From: Buchnera aphidicola (Aphis nasturtii)
Lineage (GTDB): Bacteria > Pseudomonadota > Gammaproteobacteria > Enterobacterales > Enterobacteriaceae
Reading direction: 5' to 3'
DNA: 64,000 bases
Assembly (NCBI RefSeq): GCF_005083345.1
Contig: NZ_CP034888.1
Coordinates: forward strand, 459,448 to 523,447
Under the pieces are notes generated by a model. The model saw only the letters and a list, made by a program, of their open reading frames with translations. It had not been told where the DNA came from and ran no database searches. The translations under genes and the position numbers were made by a program. Within the stretch, counting starts at the first letter, position 1. Each line of letters begins with the position of its first letter. Of this stretch, positions 27,313 to 38,366 are shown in pieces.

Positions 27313-28164
27313 ATGGATGAACTTAATGTAGTCAGTGATATTAATCACGCAGGTAATTGGCTAATACGAAATCAAGAATTATTGTTTGGATATATAATTA
27401 ATTTAACATCATCTATTGTTATTTTAATTTCTGGTATGTTTTTAGCAAAAATAATATCTAATGGAGTCAATAAAATATTAATCACTCGCCATATTGATGC
27501 TACTATTGCGGGTTTTCTTTCTGCGTTAATGAGATATATTATTATTACTTTTACATTAATTGCTGCATTAGGAAGAATAGGAGTTCAAACAACTTCTGTT
27601 ATTGCTATACTAGGTGCTGCTGGAATGGCTATTGGATTAGCATTACAGGGCTCTCTTTCAAATTTTGCAGCAGGAGTTTTATTGGTTACGCTAAGACCTT
27701 TAAAGACAGGAGAATATGTAAATTTAGGAAATGTCTCAGGAACGGTTTTAAATATTCATATTTTTTATACAACATTACGTACTTTAGATGGGAAAATAGT
27801 AGTTGTTCCAAATAATAAAATCATTTCTGGAAACATTATTAACTATTCAAGAGAACCTGCTCGAAGAAACGAATTTTCTATTAGCGTTGCATATAATACA
27901 GATATTGATTTAGTTATAAAAGTATTGAGAAAAGTTATAGAAAATGAAGATAGAGTTATAAAAGATCGAGATATTATAATTGGTTTAAGTGAATTAGCGC
28001 CATCTTCTTTAAATTTTATTATAAGATGTTGGAGTAATACGGAGGAATTAAATTCAGTATATTGGGATTTAATGGCTGCATTTAAAAAAGCATTAGATCA
28101 AAATAATATTAACATTCCTTACCCACAAATAGATGTTCATCTTTATAAAAAAAATAAACATTAA
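27313..28164 (+). CDS. mscS: Small-conductance mechanosensitive channel MscS
   Basis: MscS opens under membrane tension to release solutes on hypo-osmotic shock. The product has 283 residues from the ATG at 27313 (MDELNVV, aligning with E. coli MEDLNVV); an ATG 6 bp upstream is closer to the AGAG ribosome-binding sequence than is usual. Seen: three membrane spans in the first 130 residues, the pore helix GAAGMAIGLALQGSLSNFAAGVLL, and the beta domain with NIINYSREPARRNEF. It follows fba as in E. coli. Retention of a tension-release valve fits a cell living inside host cytoplasm. Confidence 0.95.
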   Translation: MDELNVVSDINHAGNWLIRNQELLFGYIINLTSSIVILISGMFLAKIISNGVNKILITRHIDATIAGFLSALMRYIIITFTLIAALGRIGVQTTSVIAILGAAGMAIGLALQGSLSNFAAGVLLVTLRPLKTGEYVNLGNVSGTVLNIHIFYTTLRTLDGKIVVVPNNKIISGNIINYSREPARRNEFSISVAYNTDIDLVIKVLRKVIENEDRVIKDRDIIIGLSELAPSSLNFIIRCWSNTEELNSVYWDLMAAFKKALDQNNINIPYPQIDVHLYKKNKH

Positions 28165-28229
28165 ATTAAATATTAATATTTTAAAATTTTATCTTTTTAA
28201 AATATTTATTTTCAAATAAAAGGCTTTTT

Positions 28230-31200
28230 ATGTTTTTTTTATATAAATTTAATCAATTAAATACATTATTTTTAAAAATATGTCAAATTATTCAAAAAAA
28301 TCCACTTAAACATATTTTCACAAAAGAAATGATTATTCATGATAACGAAATATTATTTCAATATCTAAATATGTTCACAGCAAATCATACAGGGATTTCA
28401 TCAGATTTTAAACTCATTCATCCACAAGTTTTGATTTGGAAAATACTTACACAAATAATACCCGAAAATGAAATAAAAAATATTTTAAAAAAAACAACTA
28501 ATATTTGGAAAATAATGAAGATTATTGAAGAAAATGATTTTTTTGAAAATATTAAAAAAAATGATAATCAAATAAAAAAATTTAAATTTTCATATTTAAT
28601 GGAAAATCTATTTCAACAATATATTTTATATAGACCACAGTGGATTCAAAAATGGGGAAAAAAAGATAATAAAATATCAACAATGAATTCAAAAAAATTA
28701 TGGCAAATAAAATTATGGAATAAAATAATAAATGATAATCATGATAATATTACTCAACCTATTAATAATTTTTCCAATTTATTTTATAAATTTAAACATG
28801 TAATTCAAAAAAAAAAAATAATACTTCCAAAAAGAATCTTTATTATCTGGTCATTTAATATCAATCCATCATATATAGAAATCTTTCATAAAATTAGTAT
28901 ATTTACTGATGTATATTTTTTATATTTAACAGCTTATAAAAATAATATAATTAATGATACAATTGATTCATATAATAAATCATTTAATATAAAAATAAAA
29001 AATCGTGCTTCTAATTCATTAGAAACATTATGGGGTAAATATGAAAATGTTTATTTACTTTTTATAAAAAATTTAAAAGACATTAAAATTAATAGTTATT
29101 TTAAAAAATATGATATAAATAATTTATTAAATAATATTAAAAATAAAATTTTAAATTTTAAAGAAAATAAAAAATCATTAAAAAAAACTTTAAATCCCAA
29201 AGATAACTCAATTTCTATAAATATCTGCTATAATAAACAGCATGAAATTGAAGTTTTATATAAAACATTAATAAAAATTCTAAATAAAAATCCAAATATC
29301 AAACCTCATGATATTGTTGTTGTTTCTTTTTCGCTAAATGACTATACAAAACATATTAATTCTGTGTTTAAATTACAGCATGAAGAAGAACAAATATCTT
29401 TTTATATTTCTAATAAAAATTCTAAAAGTACACAAAAAATATTTTATTTATTTAATAAAGTATTAAATTTATCTCATATCCGATTTAATAATGAAGAAAT
29501 ATTAGAATTACTAGATATTCCTATGATATCAAAAAATTTTAATATTTCAGAAGAAGAAATAAAAATTTTGTATAATTGGATTCAAGCTACAAATATTAGA
29601 TGGGGTGTAAATAACAAACATAAAAATGATTTATGTTTTTTAGAAATTAATCAAAATACTTGGTTTTATGGCATTGAAAAATTATTACTGAGTTATGCAA
29701 TAAATGAAAAAAATAAAATTTGGAATCATATTTTTTCAATGATTTCTATTGATTTTTCTAAATCAGAATTAATAGGAAAATTATCTCATTTAATTAATAT
29801 ATTAAACAAATGGCGTTTAAAACTATCTAAAGCAAAAAAAATTAAATGTTGGCGTTCATTATTTAAATCTTTTATAAATGATTTTTTTTATGAACAAGTA
29901 AAATGGGATGAAATACTGACAGCAATTAATAAAAAATGGGAAAAAATGATTGATGAAATTATATTATCTGAATATCCCAAAAATATAACTATTAATATCT
30001 TACAAAAAAATTTTTTTCATATTATAAATTACACAAATAAAACAAAATTTAAGCTAGGATATGTAAATTTTTGCCATCCTTCTGTAATATGTTATATACC
30101 ATTTAAAGTAATATATATAATAGGATTGAGCTCTAAAGAACTATCAAAGAAAAAAAATTTAGATTACATCAATCTTTTAACACAATATCCATTAATTACT
30201 GATATTAATTGTCATGATACAGAATATCATTTATTTTTAAAAAATTTTATAGCTGCTAAAGATTATTTTTATATGAGTTATATTGGATATTCATTGAAAA
30301 ATGAAACCAAAATATATCCGTCTATACTCATTGAACAACTTATCAATTATATAACGTTATATTTTTGTTTTAAAGGAGATGAAAAATTAAAAATAGAAGA
30401 TAATAAAAAAAAAATATCACAATTTCTTTGTAAAAAACATAAAAAAGAACATAATTATAGCATAATCCATGTAAAAAAAAGAAAAAATATAAAACAAAAT
30501 AAAATAAAAAACATTCATCAAATATTTTTTAAAAATATCATACAATTAAAAAGTTCTAAAAAACAAAATCGTTCAATTCATTTGAAAGACTTAATATATT
30601 TTTGGAGGAATCCAATACGATATTTTTTTAATTTTACATTAAATACAAAATTTTCAATAAAAAAGAAATTATTAATAACTGAGCCTTTTGTAATTGATAC
30701 ACTAGAAAATTTTAAAATAAGTAATCTATTATTAAAAGCAATGATAAATAAAAAAGATTTAAAAAATATCTTAAAAAAAATAGAACTATCTGGAATAGTA
30801 CCATATAAAAATTTTGGGAAAATAGCTTTAGAAAAAAAATGTCAAGAAATCGAAGAAATAGTAAAAATAATTAATCAATATAGAATACTTCCTCAAGAAA
30901 AAAATTTTCTTTTTCAAATAGAAAAATATTATGTTAAGGGCACTATAAAAGAAATACAAAATACAGGTTTACTACGATGGAAAGCAAATAAAATTAACTA
31001 TTCTGATCGAATGTCATTATGGATAGAACATTTAGTTTACTGTATATTAGGAGGTGTTGGAGAAAGTAAAATGATAGGATGTAATAAAAAAATATTTTCA
31101 TTTCAATCTCTATCGTACAATAAAGCATATAATTATCTTATAACATATATTAGAGGATATATAAAAGGCATTAATAATCCTTTATTATTAACAAATTCGG

Positions 31201-31460
31201 GTGCGGCTTGGCTTGATAAAGTATATGATGTAAAAAATAATTGTATTTATAAAAATTATAATATTAAAAAAGAAGGATACAAAATATTGTATAAACAATG
31301 GATGGGTAATGCTTATGTAAAAGGAGAGAAAGAAGATATTTATATACAAAAAATAATTTCAAAATTAGATGTAAAAAAAATTTGTCATATTTCTAAAAAA
31401 TGGTTAACTCCTTTATTAAAATATAAAAAACATAATGAAAAAAAAATTAAATGTATTTAA
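28230..31460 (+). CDS. recC: Exodeoxyribonuclease V gamma subunit RecC
   Basis: RecC holds the RecBCD complex together, splits the duplex and scans for the Chi sequence. The 1076-residue product (E. coli 1122) is divergent and lysine/asparagine-rich, but shows the N-terminal HPQVLIWKI, the SFSLNDYTKHI region, and the C-terminal degenerate nuclease-like part. An A12 run (28807-28818) stays in frame. The end overlaps recB by 26 bp; in E. coli ptrA lies between them and is absent here. The recC-recB-recD block is co-transcribed. Confidence 0.93.
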   Translation: MFFLYKFNQLNTLFLKICQIIQKNPLKHIFTKEMIIHDNEILFQYLNMFTANHTGISSDFKLIHPQVLIWKILTQIIPENEIKNILKKTTNIWKIMKIIEENDFFENIKKNDNQIKKFKFSYLMENLFQQYILYRPQWIQKWGKKDNKISTMNSKKLWQIKLWNKIINDNHDNITQPINNFSNLFYKFKHVIQKKKIILPKRIFIIWSFNINPSYIEIFHKISIFTDVYFLYLTAYKNNIINDTIDSYNKSFNIKIKNRASNSLETLWGKYENVYLLFIKNLKDIKINSYFKKYDINNLLNNIKNKILNFKENKKSLKKTLNPKDNSISINICYNKQHEIEVLYKTLIKILNKNPNIKPHDIVVVSFSLNDYTKHINSVFKLQHEEEQISFYISNKNSKSTQKIFYLFNKVLNLSHIRFNNEEILELLDIPMISKNFNISEEEIKILYNWIQATNIRWGVNNKHKNDLCFLEINQNTWFYGIEKLLLSYAINEKNKIWNHIFSMISIDFSKSELIGKLSHLINILNKWRLKLSKAKKIKCWRSLFKSFINDFFYEQVKWDEILTAINKKWEKMIDEIILSEYPKNITINILQKNFFHIINYTNKTKFKLGYVNFCHPSVICYIPFKVIYIIGLSSKELSKKKNLDYINLLTQYPLITDINCHDTEYHLFLKNFIAAKDYFYMSYIGYSLKNETKIYPSILIEQLINYITLYFCFKGDEKLKIEDNKKKISQFLCKKHKKEHNYSIIHVKKRKNIKQNKIKNIHQIFFKNIIQLKSSKKQNRSIHLKDLIYFWRNPIRYFFNFTLNTKFSIKKKLLITEPFVIDTLENFKISNLLLKAMINKKDLKNILKKIELSGIVPYKNFGKIALEKKCQEIEEIVKIINQYRILPQEKNFLFQIEKYYVKGTIKEIQNTGLLRWKANKINYSDRMSLWIEHLVYCILGGVGESKMIGCNKKIFSFQSLSYNKAYNYLITYIRGYIKGINNPLLLTNSGAAWLDKVYDVKNNCIYKNYNIKKEGYKILYKQWMGNAYVKGEKEDIYIQKIISKLDVKKICHISKKWLTPLLKYKKHNEKKIKCI

Positions 31461-34400
31461 TATACCTTTCAATGGTATCAATTTAATTGAAGCTTCTGCT
31501 GGAACTGGTAAAACTACTGCAATAGTAATCATGTATTTGCAATTATTGCTTGGGATAGAAAAAAAGAAAAATACTAGACCATTGTTAATACAAGAAATAT
31601 TAATAGTGACTTTTACTAACTTTGCTAAAGATGAAATATACAAAAGAATTAAAACAAATATTGAACAATTATACTTTTGCTGTATTAATAAAAATACTAG
31701 TAATGTTATTTTAAAACCATTTTTAAAAAAAATAAAAAATTTAAAAGAAGCGATATATATTTTAGATCGAGCTAAACATAATATAAATAAAATTGCTATT
31801 TATACAATACACGGATTTTGTAAAGATATTTTACAATTAAATTTTTTTAATATTAATGAAAAAATAATTGAAAATGAGAGATCGTTATATTTACAAGCAA
31901 TAGAAGATTTTTGGAGAATTTATTTTTATGAATTACCAAAAAATATAATTAAAATAATTTTACAAGATTATAAAAACCCAGAATCTCTTTTATCTGATTT
32001 ACAACCAATATTCAATTTTAATATAGTACATTTCAAAAAAAAATTCACTAAAAATCAAACTCTTATAACATGTCATCAAAAGAATATTAAAACCATAAAT
32101 ATTTTTAAAAAAAAATGGTTAAATTACAATCTAATTATTATAGATATTATTAAAGAATTAAAACCTAATAAAAAAATATACAATGAATTTAATATAATGA
32201 GATGGAAAAAAAATATTACAAAGTGGGCTGAATCAAAAACTGAAAACTACCAAATACCAATTGTATTAAAATATTTTTCACAAGAGATAATTAAGAAAAA
32301 TATAAAACATAATCAAATTCCATGTCATATTTTTTTTAAAGATATTCAAGAAATAATTAAAAAAAAAATTTCTTTAAAAAATATTATTTTATTTAAAGCT
32401 ATAAAAATAATAACTAGACTTTTAAAAAAAGAAAAAAAAAAGCAATTTTTATTAGGATTTAATGATTTATTAGATAATCTTTTGAAGTACATTAAAAAAG
32501 ATACACAATTGAAAAAATTAATAATTAAAAAATATCCTGTAGCATTTGTTGATGAATTTCAAGATACTAATATTCAACAATACCAAATTTTTAATATTTT
32601 ATATAATACAAATAATGAAAAAACGGCATTATTTCTTATAGGAGATCCAAAACAATCAATATATAGTTTTAGAGGAGCAGATATTTTTTCCTATTTATAC
32701 GCTAAATCTAAAATTAAAAAATGCTATTATCTTGATACTAATTGGAGATCTTCAATAAATATGTGTCAAGGTATAAATGATTTGTTTTCACGTAATAAAA
32801 ATCCATTTTTTTTTAAGAATATTCCATTTATAAATATTTCCTCATCATTAAATAACAAAAATATGCAATTTAAAATACGAGGAAAGATTCAAAAAGCTAT
32901 AAGTTTTTTCTTTAAAAAAACAGAAAAGATATATATTGAAGACTATCAAGAATGGATAGCAAAACAATGTGCAAATGAAATTTGTTATTGGTTAGTTTGC
33001 GCTAAACAAGGTGAAGCAATATTAATTAATGAAAAGAAAGAAAAAATTTTAAAAGAAAGCGATATTGTAATATTAGTAAGAAATAAAAATGAAGCGAATA
33101 TTATTCAAAAATCATTAGAAAAAGTTAATATTCATTCTATTTATTCCTCTTCTAATAAAAATATATTTCAAACTAGTGATGCCTATGAACTTCTTTTGAT
33201 ACTTCAAACTATTTTACAACCAACTAATATAGAACTATTGAAACAATCTATTTTTACACATATTTTTTATAAAATTTTATTACAAGGACAAAAACAAAAA
33301 AATATAGAACAATCATATTTTATGATAAAAAAATTATATAAATATCGTCAAATATGGAAAAATATAGGAATTTTTTATACTATTAAAGTTATAATATTAG
33401 ATTATCAAAAATATTCTAATAATTTAGATCAATATAAAAATTATCAAAAAAATATAAATTTTTTACATATAGCAGAATTATTAGAAGAACAATCAGAATA
33501 TCTTTACAAAAAATCGTCTTTAATAAGATGGTTTGAAAAAAAAATATTAGAAAAAAACAATATATTAGAAAATGAACATATTAGAAACTTCAATCAATCT
33601 AAATCAATCAAAATTATTACAATACATAAATCTAAAGGATTAGAATACCCTATAGTTTGGGTCCCTTTTGCGATAACTTACAAAAAATCAAAATCATATT
33701 TGTATCACGATCAAAAAAATTTAAAAATATTTTTTGATTTAGATCAGAGCAAAGAAACTGAAGAAATCGCAGAAAAAGAACGATTATCAGAAGATTTACG
33801 TTTTTTATATGTTGCTATAACAAGATCTATTTATCATTGTAGTTTAGGAATAGGAGATATTATTCACAAAAAAAATCAAAAAAAAAATAATAACCATGAT
33901 AGTGCTTTAGGATATATTATACAACGTGGATGTTATATGGATTATCATAGTTTAAAAAAAGAAATAAATTTATTAAATATGAAACCATATATATCAGTTA
34001 AATATGATACAATGAATATTAAACTTCCTGAAGCTAAAAAAGATATATATTTACTATCTCCACCAGAGCATTTCATAAAAAAAACAAAAAATTATTTTCA
34101 AATAACAAGTTTTACAAAATTAAAAAAAGAAAATTTTTCTATTAATAAAAATCAAAAAAATCAAAATATAAATTATATTGTACATCAAAAAAATATTAAT
34201 CAAGAAAAAATAACGTTTGAAAATTTTCCAAGAGGAGAAAAAACAGGTATTCTTATACACTATATATTGAATAAAATTAATTTTTCAGAAAAATTAAATA
34301 TTGATTTTTTTTGTAAATCTTTAAAAAGATATAAATTTTCAGAAAAATGGACTCCAATATTGATGTCTTGGATAGAAAATATTATTAATGTAAAATTAAA

Positions 34401-34920
34401 AAACATAAATTTTAATTTATCTATGTTGCAAAAAAATCAATACATCAAAGAAATGCAATTTTTTTTGCCTATACAAAAAATATTATATAGCACAGATTTT
34501 AATCATATTATTAAATCTTTTGATTCAATTTCTTCTCCTACTCCTAAAATTTCTTTTAATCCAGTTACTGGAATTTTAAAAGGATCTATTGATTTAGTTT
34601 TCTTTTGGAAACAAAGATATTACATAATAGATTATAAATCTAATTATTTAGGTGATAAAAAAGATGCATATTCTTTTGATAATATAAAAAAAGAAATAAT
34701 TAAAAATCGATATGATCTTCAATATCAAATATATACAGTCGCATTACATCAATATTTAAATAAAAAAATAAACAAATATAAATATGAAAATAATTTTGGT
34801 GGAATATTTTATATGTTTTTAAGAGGAATAGATCAATCAAAAAAAAATAATAGTATTTTTTATATCATGCCAAATTATTTATTAGTTAAAAAATTAATTG
34901 ATTTATTAACAAAAAATTAA
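31435..34920 (+). CDS. recB: Exodeoxyribonuclease V beta subunit RecB
   Basis: RecB is a 3'-5' superfamily 1 helicase with a C-terminal nuclease. The 1161-residue product (E. coli 1180) shows Walker A EASAGTGKTTA (19-29), DEFQDTN (motif II), GDPKQSIYSFRGAD (motif III), TIHKSKGLEYP (motif V), LYVAITRS (motif VI), and the nuclease core GSIDLVF then IIDYKSN near residues 1064-1070. All motifs look intact, so both activities are expected. It overlaps recC and precedes recD by 15 bp. The ATG at 31435 aligns well with the family N-terminus. Confidence 0.95.
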   Translation: MKKKLNVFNIPFNGINLIEASAGTGKTTAIVIMYLQLLLGIEKKKNTRPLLIQEILIVTFTNFAKDEIYKRIKTNIEQLYFCCINKNTSNVILKPFLKKIKNLKEAIYILDRAKHNINKIAIYTIHGFCKDILQLNFFNINEKIIENERSLYLQAIEDFWRIYFYELPKNIIKIILQDYKNPESLLSDLQPIFNFNIVHFKKKFTKNQTLITCHQKNIKTINIFKKKWLNYNLIIIDIIKELKPNKKIYNEFNIMRWKKNITKWAESKTENYQIPIVLKYFSQEIIKKNIKHNQIPCHIFFKDIQEIIKKKISLKNIILFKAIKIITRLLKKEKKKQFLLGFNDLLDNLLKYIKKDTQLKKLIIKKYPVAFVDEFQDTNIQQYQIFNILYNTNNEKTALFLIGDPKQSIYSFRGADIFSYLYAKSKIKKCYYLDTNWRSSINMCQGINDLFSRNKNPFFFKNIPFINISSSLNNKNMQFKIRGKIQKAISFFFKKTEKIYIEDYQEWIAKQCANEICYWLVCAKQGEAILINEKKEKILKESDIVILVRNKNEANIIQKSLEKVNIHSIYSSSNKNIFQTSDAYELLLILQTILQPTNIELLKQSIFTHIFYKILLQGQKQKNIEQSYFMIKKLYKYRQIWKNIGIFYTIKVIILDYQKYSNNLDQYKNYQKNINFLHIAELLEEQSEYLYKKSSLIRWFEKKILEKNNILENEHIRNFNQSKSIKIITIHKSKGLEYPIVWVPFAITYKKSKSYLYHDQKNLKIFFDLDQSKETEEIAEKERLSEDLRFLYVAITRSIYHCSLGIGDIIHKKNQKKNNNHDSALGYIIQRGCYMDYHSLKKEINLLNMKPYISVKYDTMNIKLPEAKKDIYLLSPPEHFIKKTKNYFQITSFTKLKKENFSINKNQKNQNINYIVHQKNINQEKITFENFPRGEKTGILIHYILNKINFSEKLNIDFFCKSLKRYKFSEKWTPILMSWIENIINVKLKNINFNLSMLQKNQYIKEMQFFLPIQKILYSTDFNHIIKSFDSISSPTPKISFNPVTGILKGSIDLVFFWKQRYYIIDYKSNYLGDKKDAYSFDNIKKEIIKNRYDLQYQIYTVALHQYLNKKINKYKYENNFGGIFYMFLRGIDQSKKNNSIFYIMPNYLLVKKLIDLLTKN

Positions 34921-34935
34921 ATAAATGTTATTTGT

Positions 34936-36738
34936 ATGAAAAATTTATTAAAAAATTTAGTCAAAAATAAAGTTATACGTATAATTGATTTTATTTTTTC
35001 ACAATTTATATCTAAAGAAAATAATATTGTTATGTTGGTTGCAGCATGCATAAGTTTTGAAAGCAATAATGGTTATCGTTTTTTATCGCTTAAATATTTT
35101 AAAAAAAATAATTTTTTTTCTATTAACAATAAAAAAACTATTAAAAAAATATTATTTATTTTAAACAAAAAAAAAATAAACTGGTCATTAGAATTATCAA
35201 ACCATCATGCTTTTAGTAATGGAGAAATAATCACGCCTTTAGTCTTTGTTGAAAAAAAAATTTATCTTTATAAAATATGGAAATCTGAAAAAAATATTTT
35301 AAAACATTTATATGAAAAAAAAATATATAATACATTAAATTTAAATCATTTTAAATTTTTGCAAGAATTATTTCCTAAAAAAGAATATAATGCTCAAAAA
35401 GTAGCTGTAGTATTAAGTTTAATAAATAAAATAATTTTTATCTTAGGTGGACCGGGTACTGGAAAAACTACTACAATAATAAAAATTATTATTGCATTAA
35501 CAAGATATTCAAAAAAAAATATTACAATACAATTATCAGCGCCAACAGGAAAAGCTACATCACGTTTAACTGCGCTATTACACGATAGTCAGATATTGAA
35601 TTTATATTCATCTCAAGAAGAAAAAAAACAATTTCTCTTAGAACCTGTAACTGTTCATCAATTGCTAGGTATATCAAAAATATCTGACAAAATTTTTTTT
35701 AATAAACAAAATCCTTTGAATGTAGATGTTTTAATTATTGATGAAGTATCTATGATAAATATTTTGATGATGAATAATATTTTATCTGCTATTAAAAAAA
35801 ATACTAAAGTTATTTTTATCGGAGATCCTAATCAATTATCACCAATAGGTATAGGTTCTATTTTAAAAAAAATTTATAATTATGCTAATTATGGTTATAG
35901 TTTAGAAACTATATCTATTTTAAAAAAAATTACACAATACGAAAATTTATATAATAAAGAAAATAAAAATAATACTTTTTCAATAAGTGATAAAATATGT
36001 GTTTTAAAGAAGAATTATAGATTTAAAAACAATTCAGAAATCCATATATTATCAACAGCAATTAATCAAAATAAAAAAGAAATTTTTATTAAATTATTTA
36101 ATAATTTAATGAAAAATATTTTTTTTAATGAAGTTAATTGTACAAGCCAATATGAAAAAATGATAGAAAAAATTATTTGTTATACTCACGAATATTGGGA
36201 TAAAATAAAACAAAAAAAACATATAAAAGAAATTATAAAAACATTTCAAAAATATCAGATATTATCTATGATTAAAGATGGTATATTTGGAGTAAATAGC
36301 ATAAATAAAATTTTAGAAAAAGTAATGTACGGAAAAAATATTATTAAAAAATATTTTTATATTAATAATCAAATATGGTATATAGGAAAACCTATTATTA
36401 TAAACAAAAACAATAAATATTTAAATTTATCTAATGGTGAAATAGGAATTACTAATTTAGATGATCAAAATAAATTACAAGTATGTTTTCTAAAAAATAA
36501 TAATATACAATGTATTCCCGTTAATTTATTAGAAAACTATACAACTGCTTGGTGTATTACTGTTCATAAATCGCAAGGTTCTGAATTTGATCATATCACA
36601 CTAATACTTCCAGATAAAAACTTAGGAATATTAAATAAAGAAATTCTTTATACAGCTATCACCAGATCCCGAGAAAAATTAAGTATTTTTTCAAACAAAC
36701 AAATGTTTATTAAAACAGTAAAAAAACAAAATTTTTAA
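34936..36738 (+). CDS. recD: Exodeoxyribonuclease V alpha subunit RecD
   Basis: RecD is the fast 5'-3' helicase of RecBCD. The 600-residue product (E. coli 608) has an N-terminal domain with HHAFSNGEIITPL, Walker A GGPGTGKTTT near 171-180, SAPTGKATSR, IIDEVSMIN, GDPNQLSPIG, and the C-terminal TVHKSQGSEFD and YTAITRSRE. It ends 4 bp from the convergent argA, a tail-to-tail arrangement also found in E. coli (recD argA). All helicase motifs are preserved. Confidence 0.94.
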   Translation: MKNLLKNLVKNKVIRIIDFIFSQFISKENNIVMLVAACISFESNNGYRFLSLKYFKKNNFFSINNKKTIKKILFILNKKKINWSLELSNHHAFSNGEIITPLVFVEKKIYLYKIWKSEKNILKHLYEKKIYNTLNLNHFKFLQELFPKKEYNAQKVAVVLSLINKIIFILGGPGTGKTTTIIKIIIALTRYSKKNITIQLSAPTGKATSRLTALLHDSQILNLYSSQEEKKQFLLEPVTVHQLLGISKISDKIFFNKQNPLNVDVLIIDEVSMINILMMNNILSAIKKNTKVIFIGDPNQLSPIGIGSILKKIYNYANYGYSLETISILKKITQYENLYNKENKNNTFSISDKICVLKKNYRFKNNSEIHILSTAINQNKKEIFIKLFNNLMKNIFFNEVNCTSQYEKMIEKIICYTHEYWDKIKQKKHIKEIIKTFQKYQILSMIKDGIFGVNSINKILEKVMYGKNIIKKYFYINNQIWYIGKPIIINKNNKYLNLSNGEIGITNLDDQNKLQVCFLKNNNIQCIPVNLLENYTTAWCITVHKSQGSEFDHITLILPDKNLGILNKEILYTAITRSREKLSIFSNKQMFIKTVKKQNF

Positions 36739-36742
36739 TTTA

Positions 36743-38071
36743 TTAAAATAAGTCTATCATTAAAATTTTAGAACAACGTTGATAATTATACATTTTTTTC
36801 TTACTTTCAGGTAACATATCAACATTAACAATGATAAAACCTCTTTCTTGAAACCAATGAATGCTATGTGTAGTCAGTACAAATATTTTTTTTAAATTTA
36901 TTTTTTTAGCATTTAACTTAATTGTTTTAAGTAACGAATCACCTCTAGAAGAATTACGATAATCAGGATGAACTACAACACAAGCCATTTCACCTAAACT
37001 TTCTTTAAAAAAAGGATATAACGCAGCACATGCAATAGTTAAGTTATCACGTTCAATAATTGTAAATTTATCTACTTCCATTTCTAATTGTTCTCTTGAT
37101 CTACGAACTAAAATTCCCTTTTTTTCTAAAGGTCGAATTAACTCTAAAATTCCTCCAATATCATTAATATTAGCTTGTCTAATTTTTTCCGCAGATTCCA
37201 TAACTATCTGTGTTCCAATACCGTCGCGAGAAAACAACTCCTGCAATAAAGCTCCATTTTTATGATAACTAATCAAATGACTTCTATTTACGCCATTTTT
37301 ACAAGCTTTTATAGATCCTTTTAAAAAACGAACTGTTGAAGAAATATCATCTTCATTTTTTTTAAGTTTGTTAATTTTAACATTTATATCATTAGGCAAT
37401 AATTCTGAAATAGTATTTCCCTGGTCATTAAGAACACCTTGATTACTGCAAAAACCTATCATTTTTTCTGCTTTTAATTTAATACTAACTTGTGTAGCAA
37501 TATCTTCAGAAGTTAAATTAAAACTTTCTCCTGTAACAGAAACAGCGACAGGACCAATTAAAACTATAGCGCCATTTTTTAATTGACAATCAATAGCTTT
37601 TTTATCAATTCTTCTGATACGACCAGTATGAATATAATCTACACCTTCATCGACTCCTAAGGGTTGTGCAATAATAAAATTTCCACTTACAACATTAATA
37701 TTAGCTCCTTGCAAAGGGGTATTACTTAAGCTCATAGAAAGTCGCGCAGTAATATCGAGTTGTAATCTTCCTGCTGCTTGTTTAACTTGTTCTAAGCATG
37801 CTAAATTAGTAATACGTACATATTTGTGATATTTTATTTTTATTTTTTTTTCATTTAAATTTGAATTAATTTGAGGACAAGCTCCATATACCACTATTAA
37901 TCTAATACCTAAACTATGTAGTAAACCAATATCATTAATAATACCAGAGAAATTTCCATATTTAATCGCTTCACCACTTAACATAATGACAAATGTTTTT
38001 CCACGATGAGCGTTAATGTAAGGAACACTATGGCGAAAACCCTGAACTAATTCAGTAGCGCATTCTTTCAT
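36743..38071 (-). CDS. argA: N-acetylglutamate synthase
   Basis: ArgA acetylates glutamate with acetyl-CoA, the first committed step of arginine synthesis. The 442-residue product (E. coli 443) joins an N-terminal amino-acid-kinase-like, arginine-sensing domain ([34 protein letters not shown]) to a C-terminal GNAT acetyltransferase domain (about 295-442, with [16 protein letters not shown]). A GAGG-type ribosome-binding site precedes the ATG. An initiator tRNA gene lies 218 bp upstream on the same strand. Arginine supply to the host explains its retention. Confidence 0.96.
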   Translation of the reverse strand: MKECATELVQGFRHSVPYINAHRGKTFVIMLSGEAIKYGNFSGIINDIGLLHSLGIRLIVVYGACPQINSNLNEKKIKIKYHKYVRITNLACLEQVKQAAGRLQLDITARLSMSLSNTPLQGANINVVSGNFIIAQPLGVDEGVDYIHTGRIRRIDKKAIDCQLKNGAIVLIGPVAVSVTGESFNLTSEDIATQVSIKLKAEKMIGFCSNQGVLNDQGNTISELLPNDINVKINKLKKNEDDISSTVRFLKGSIKACKNGVNRSHLISYHKNGALLQELFSRDGIGTQIVMESAEKIRQANINDIGGILELIRPLEKKGILVRRSREQLEMEVDKFTIIERDNLTIACAALYPFFKESLGEMACVVVHPDYRNSSRGDSLLKTIKLNAKKINLKKIFVLTTHSIHWFQERGFIIVNVDMLPESKKKMYNYQRCSKILMIDLF

Positions 38072-38289
38072 GATAATCCTCTTGCTTTTTAACTCGAATA
38101 TATATATTATTTTTTAGTAGACTAAAATTTATATTGTTTAAAAAAATAAAATAAAATTTATATTAGTAAAAAATAATCAAAGATATCTGTAAACAAAAGT
38201 TATTAATTTTTAAAAATATAAATTTTATCATTAAACATGATATAAAATATTATAAAATTTGGAAGATTTTCTTGATGGGTTTTATATTT

Positions 38290-38366
<77 letters not shown>

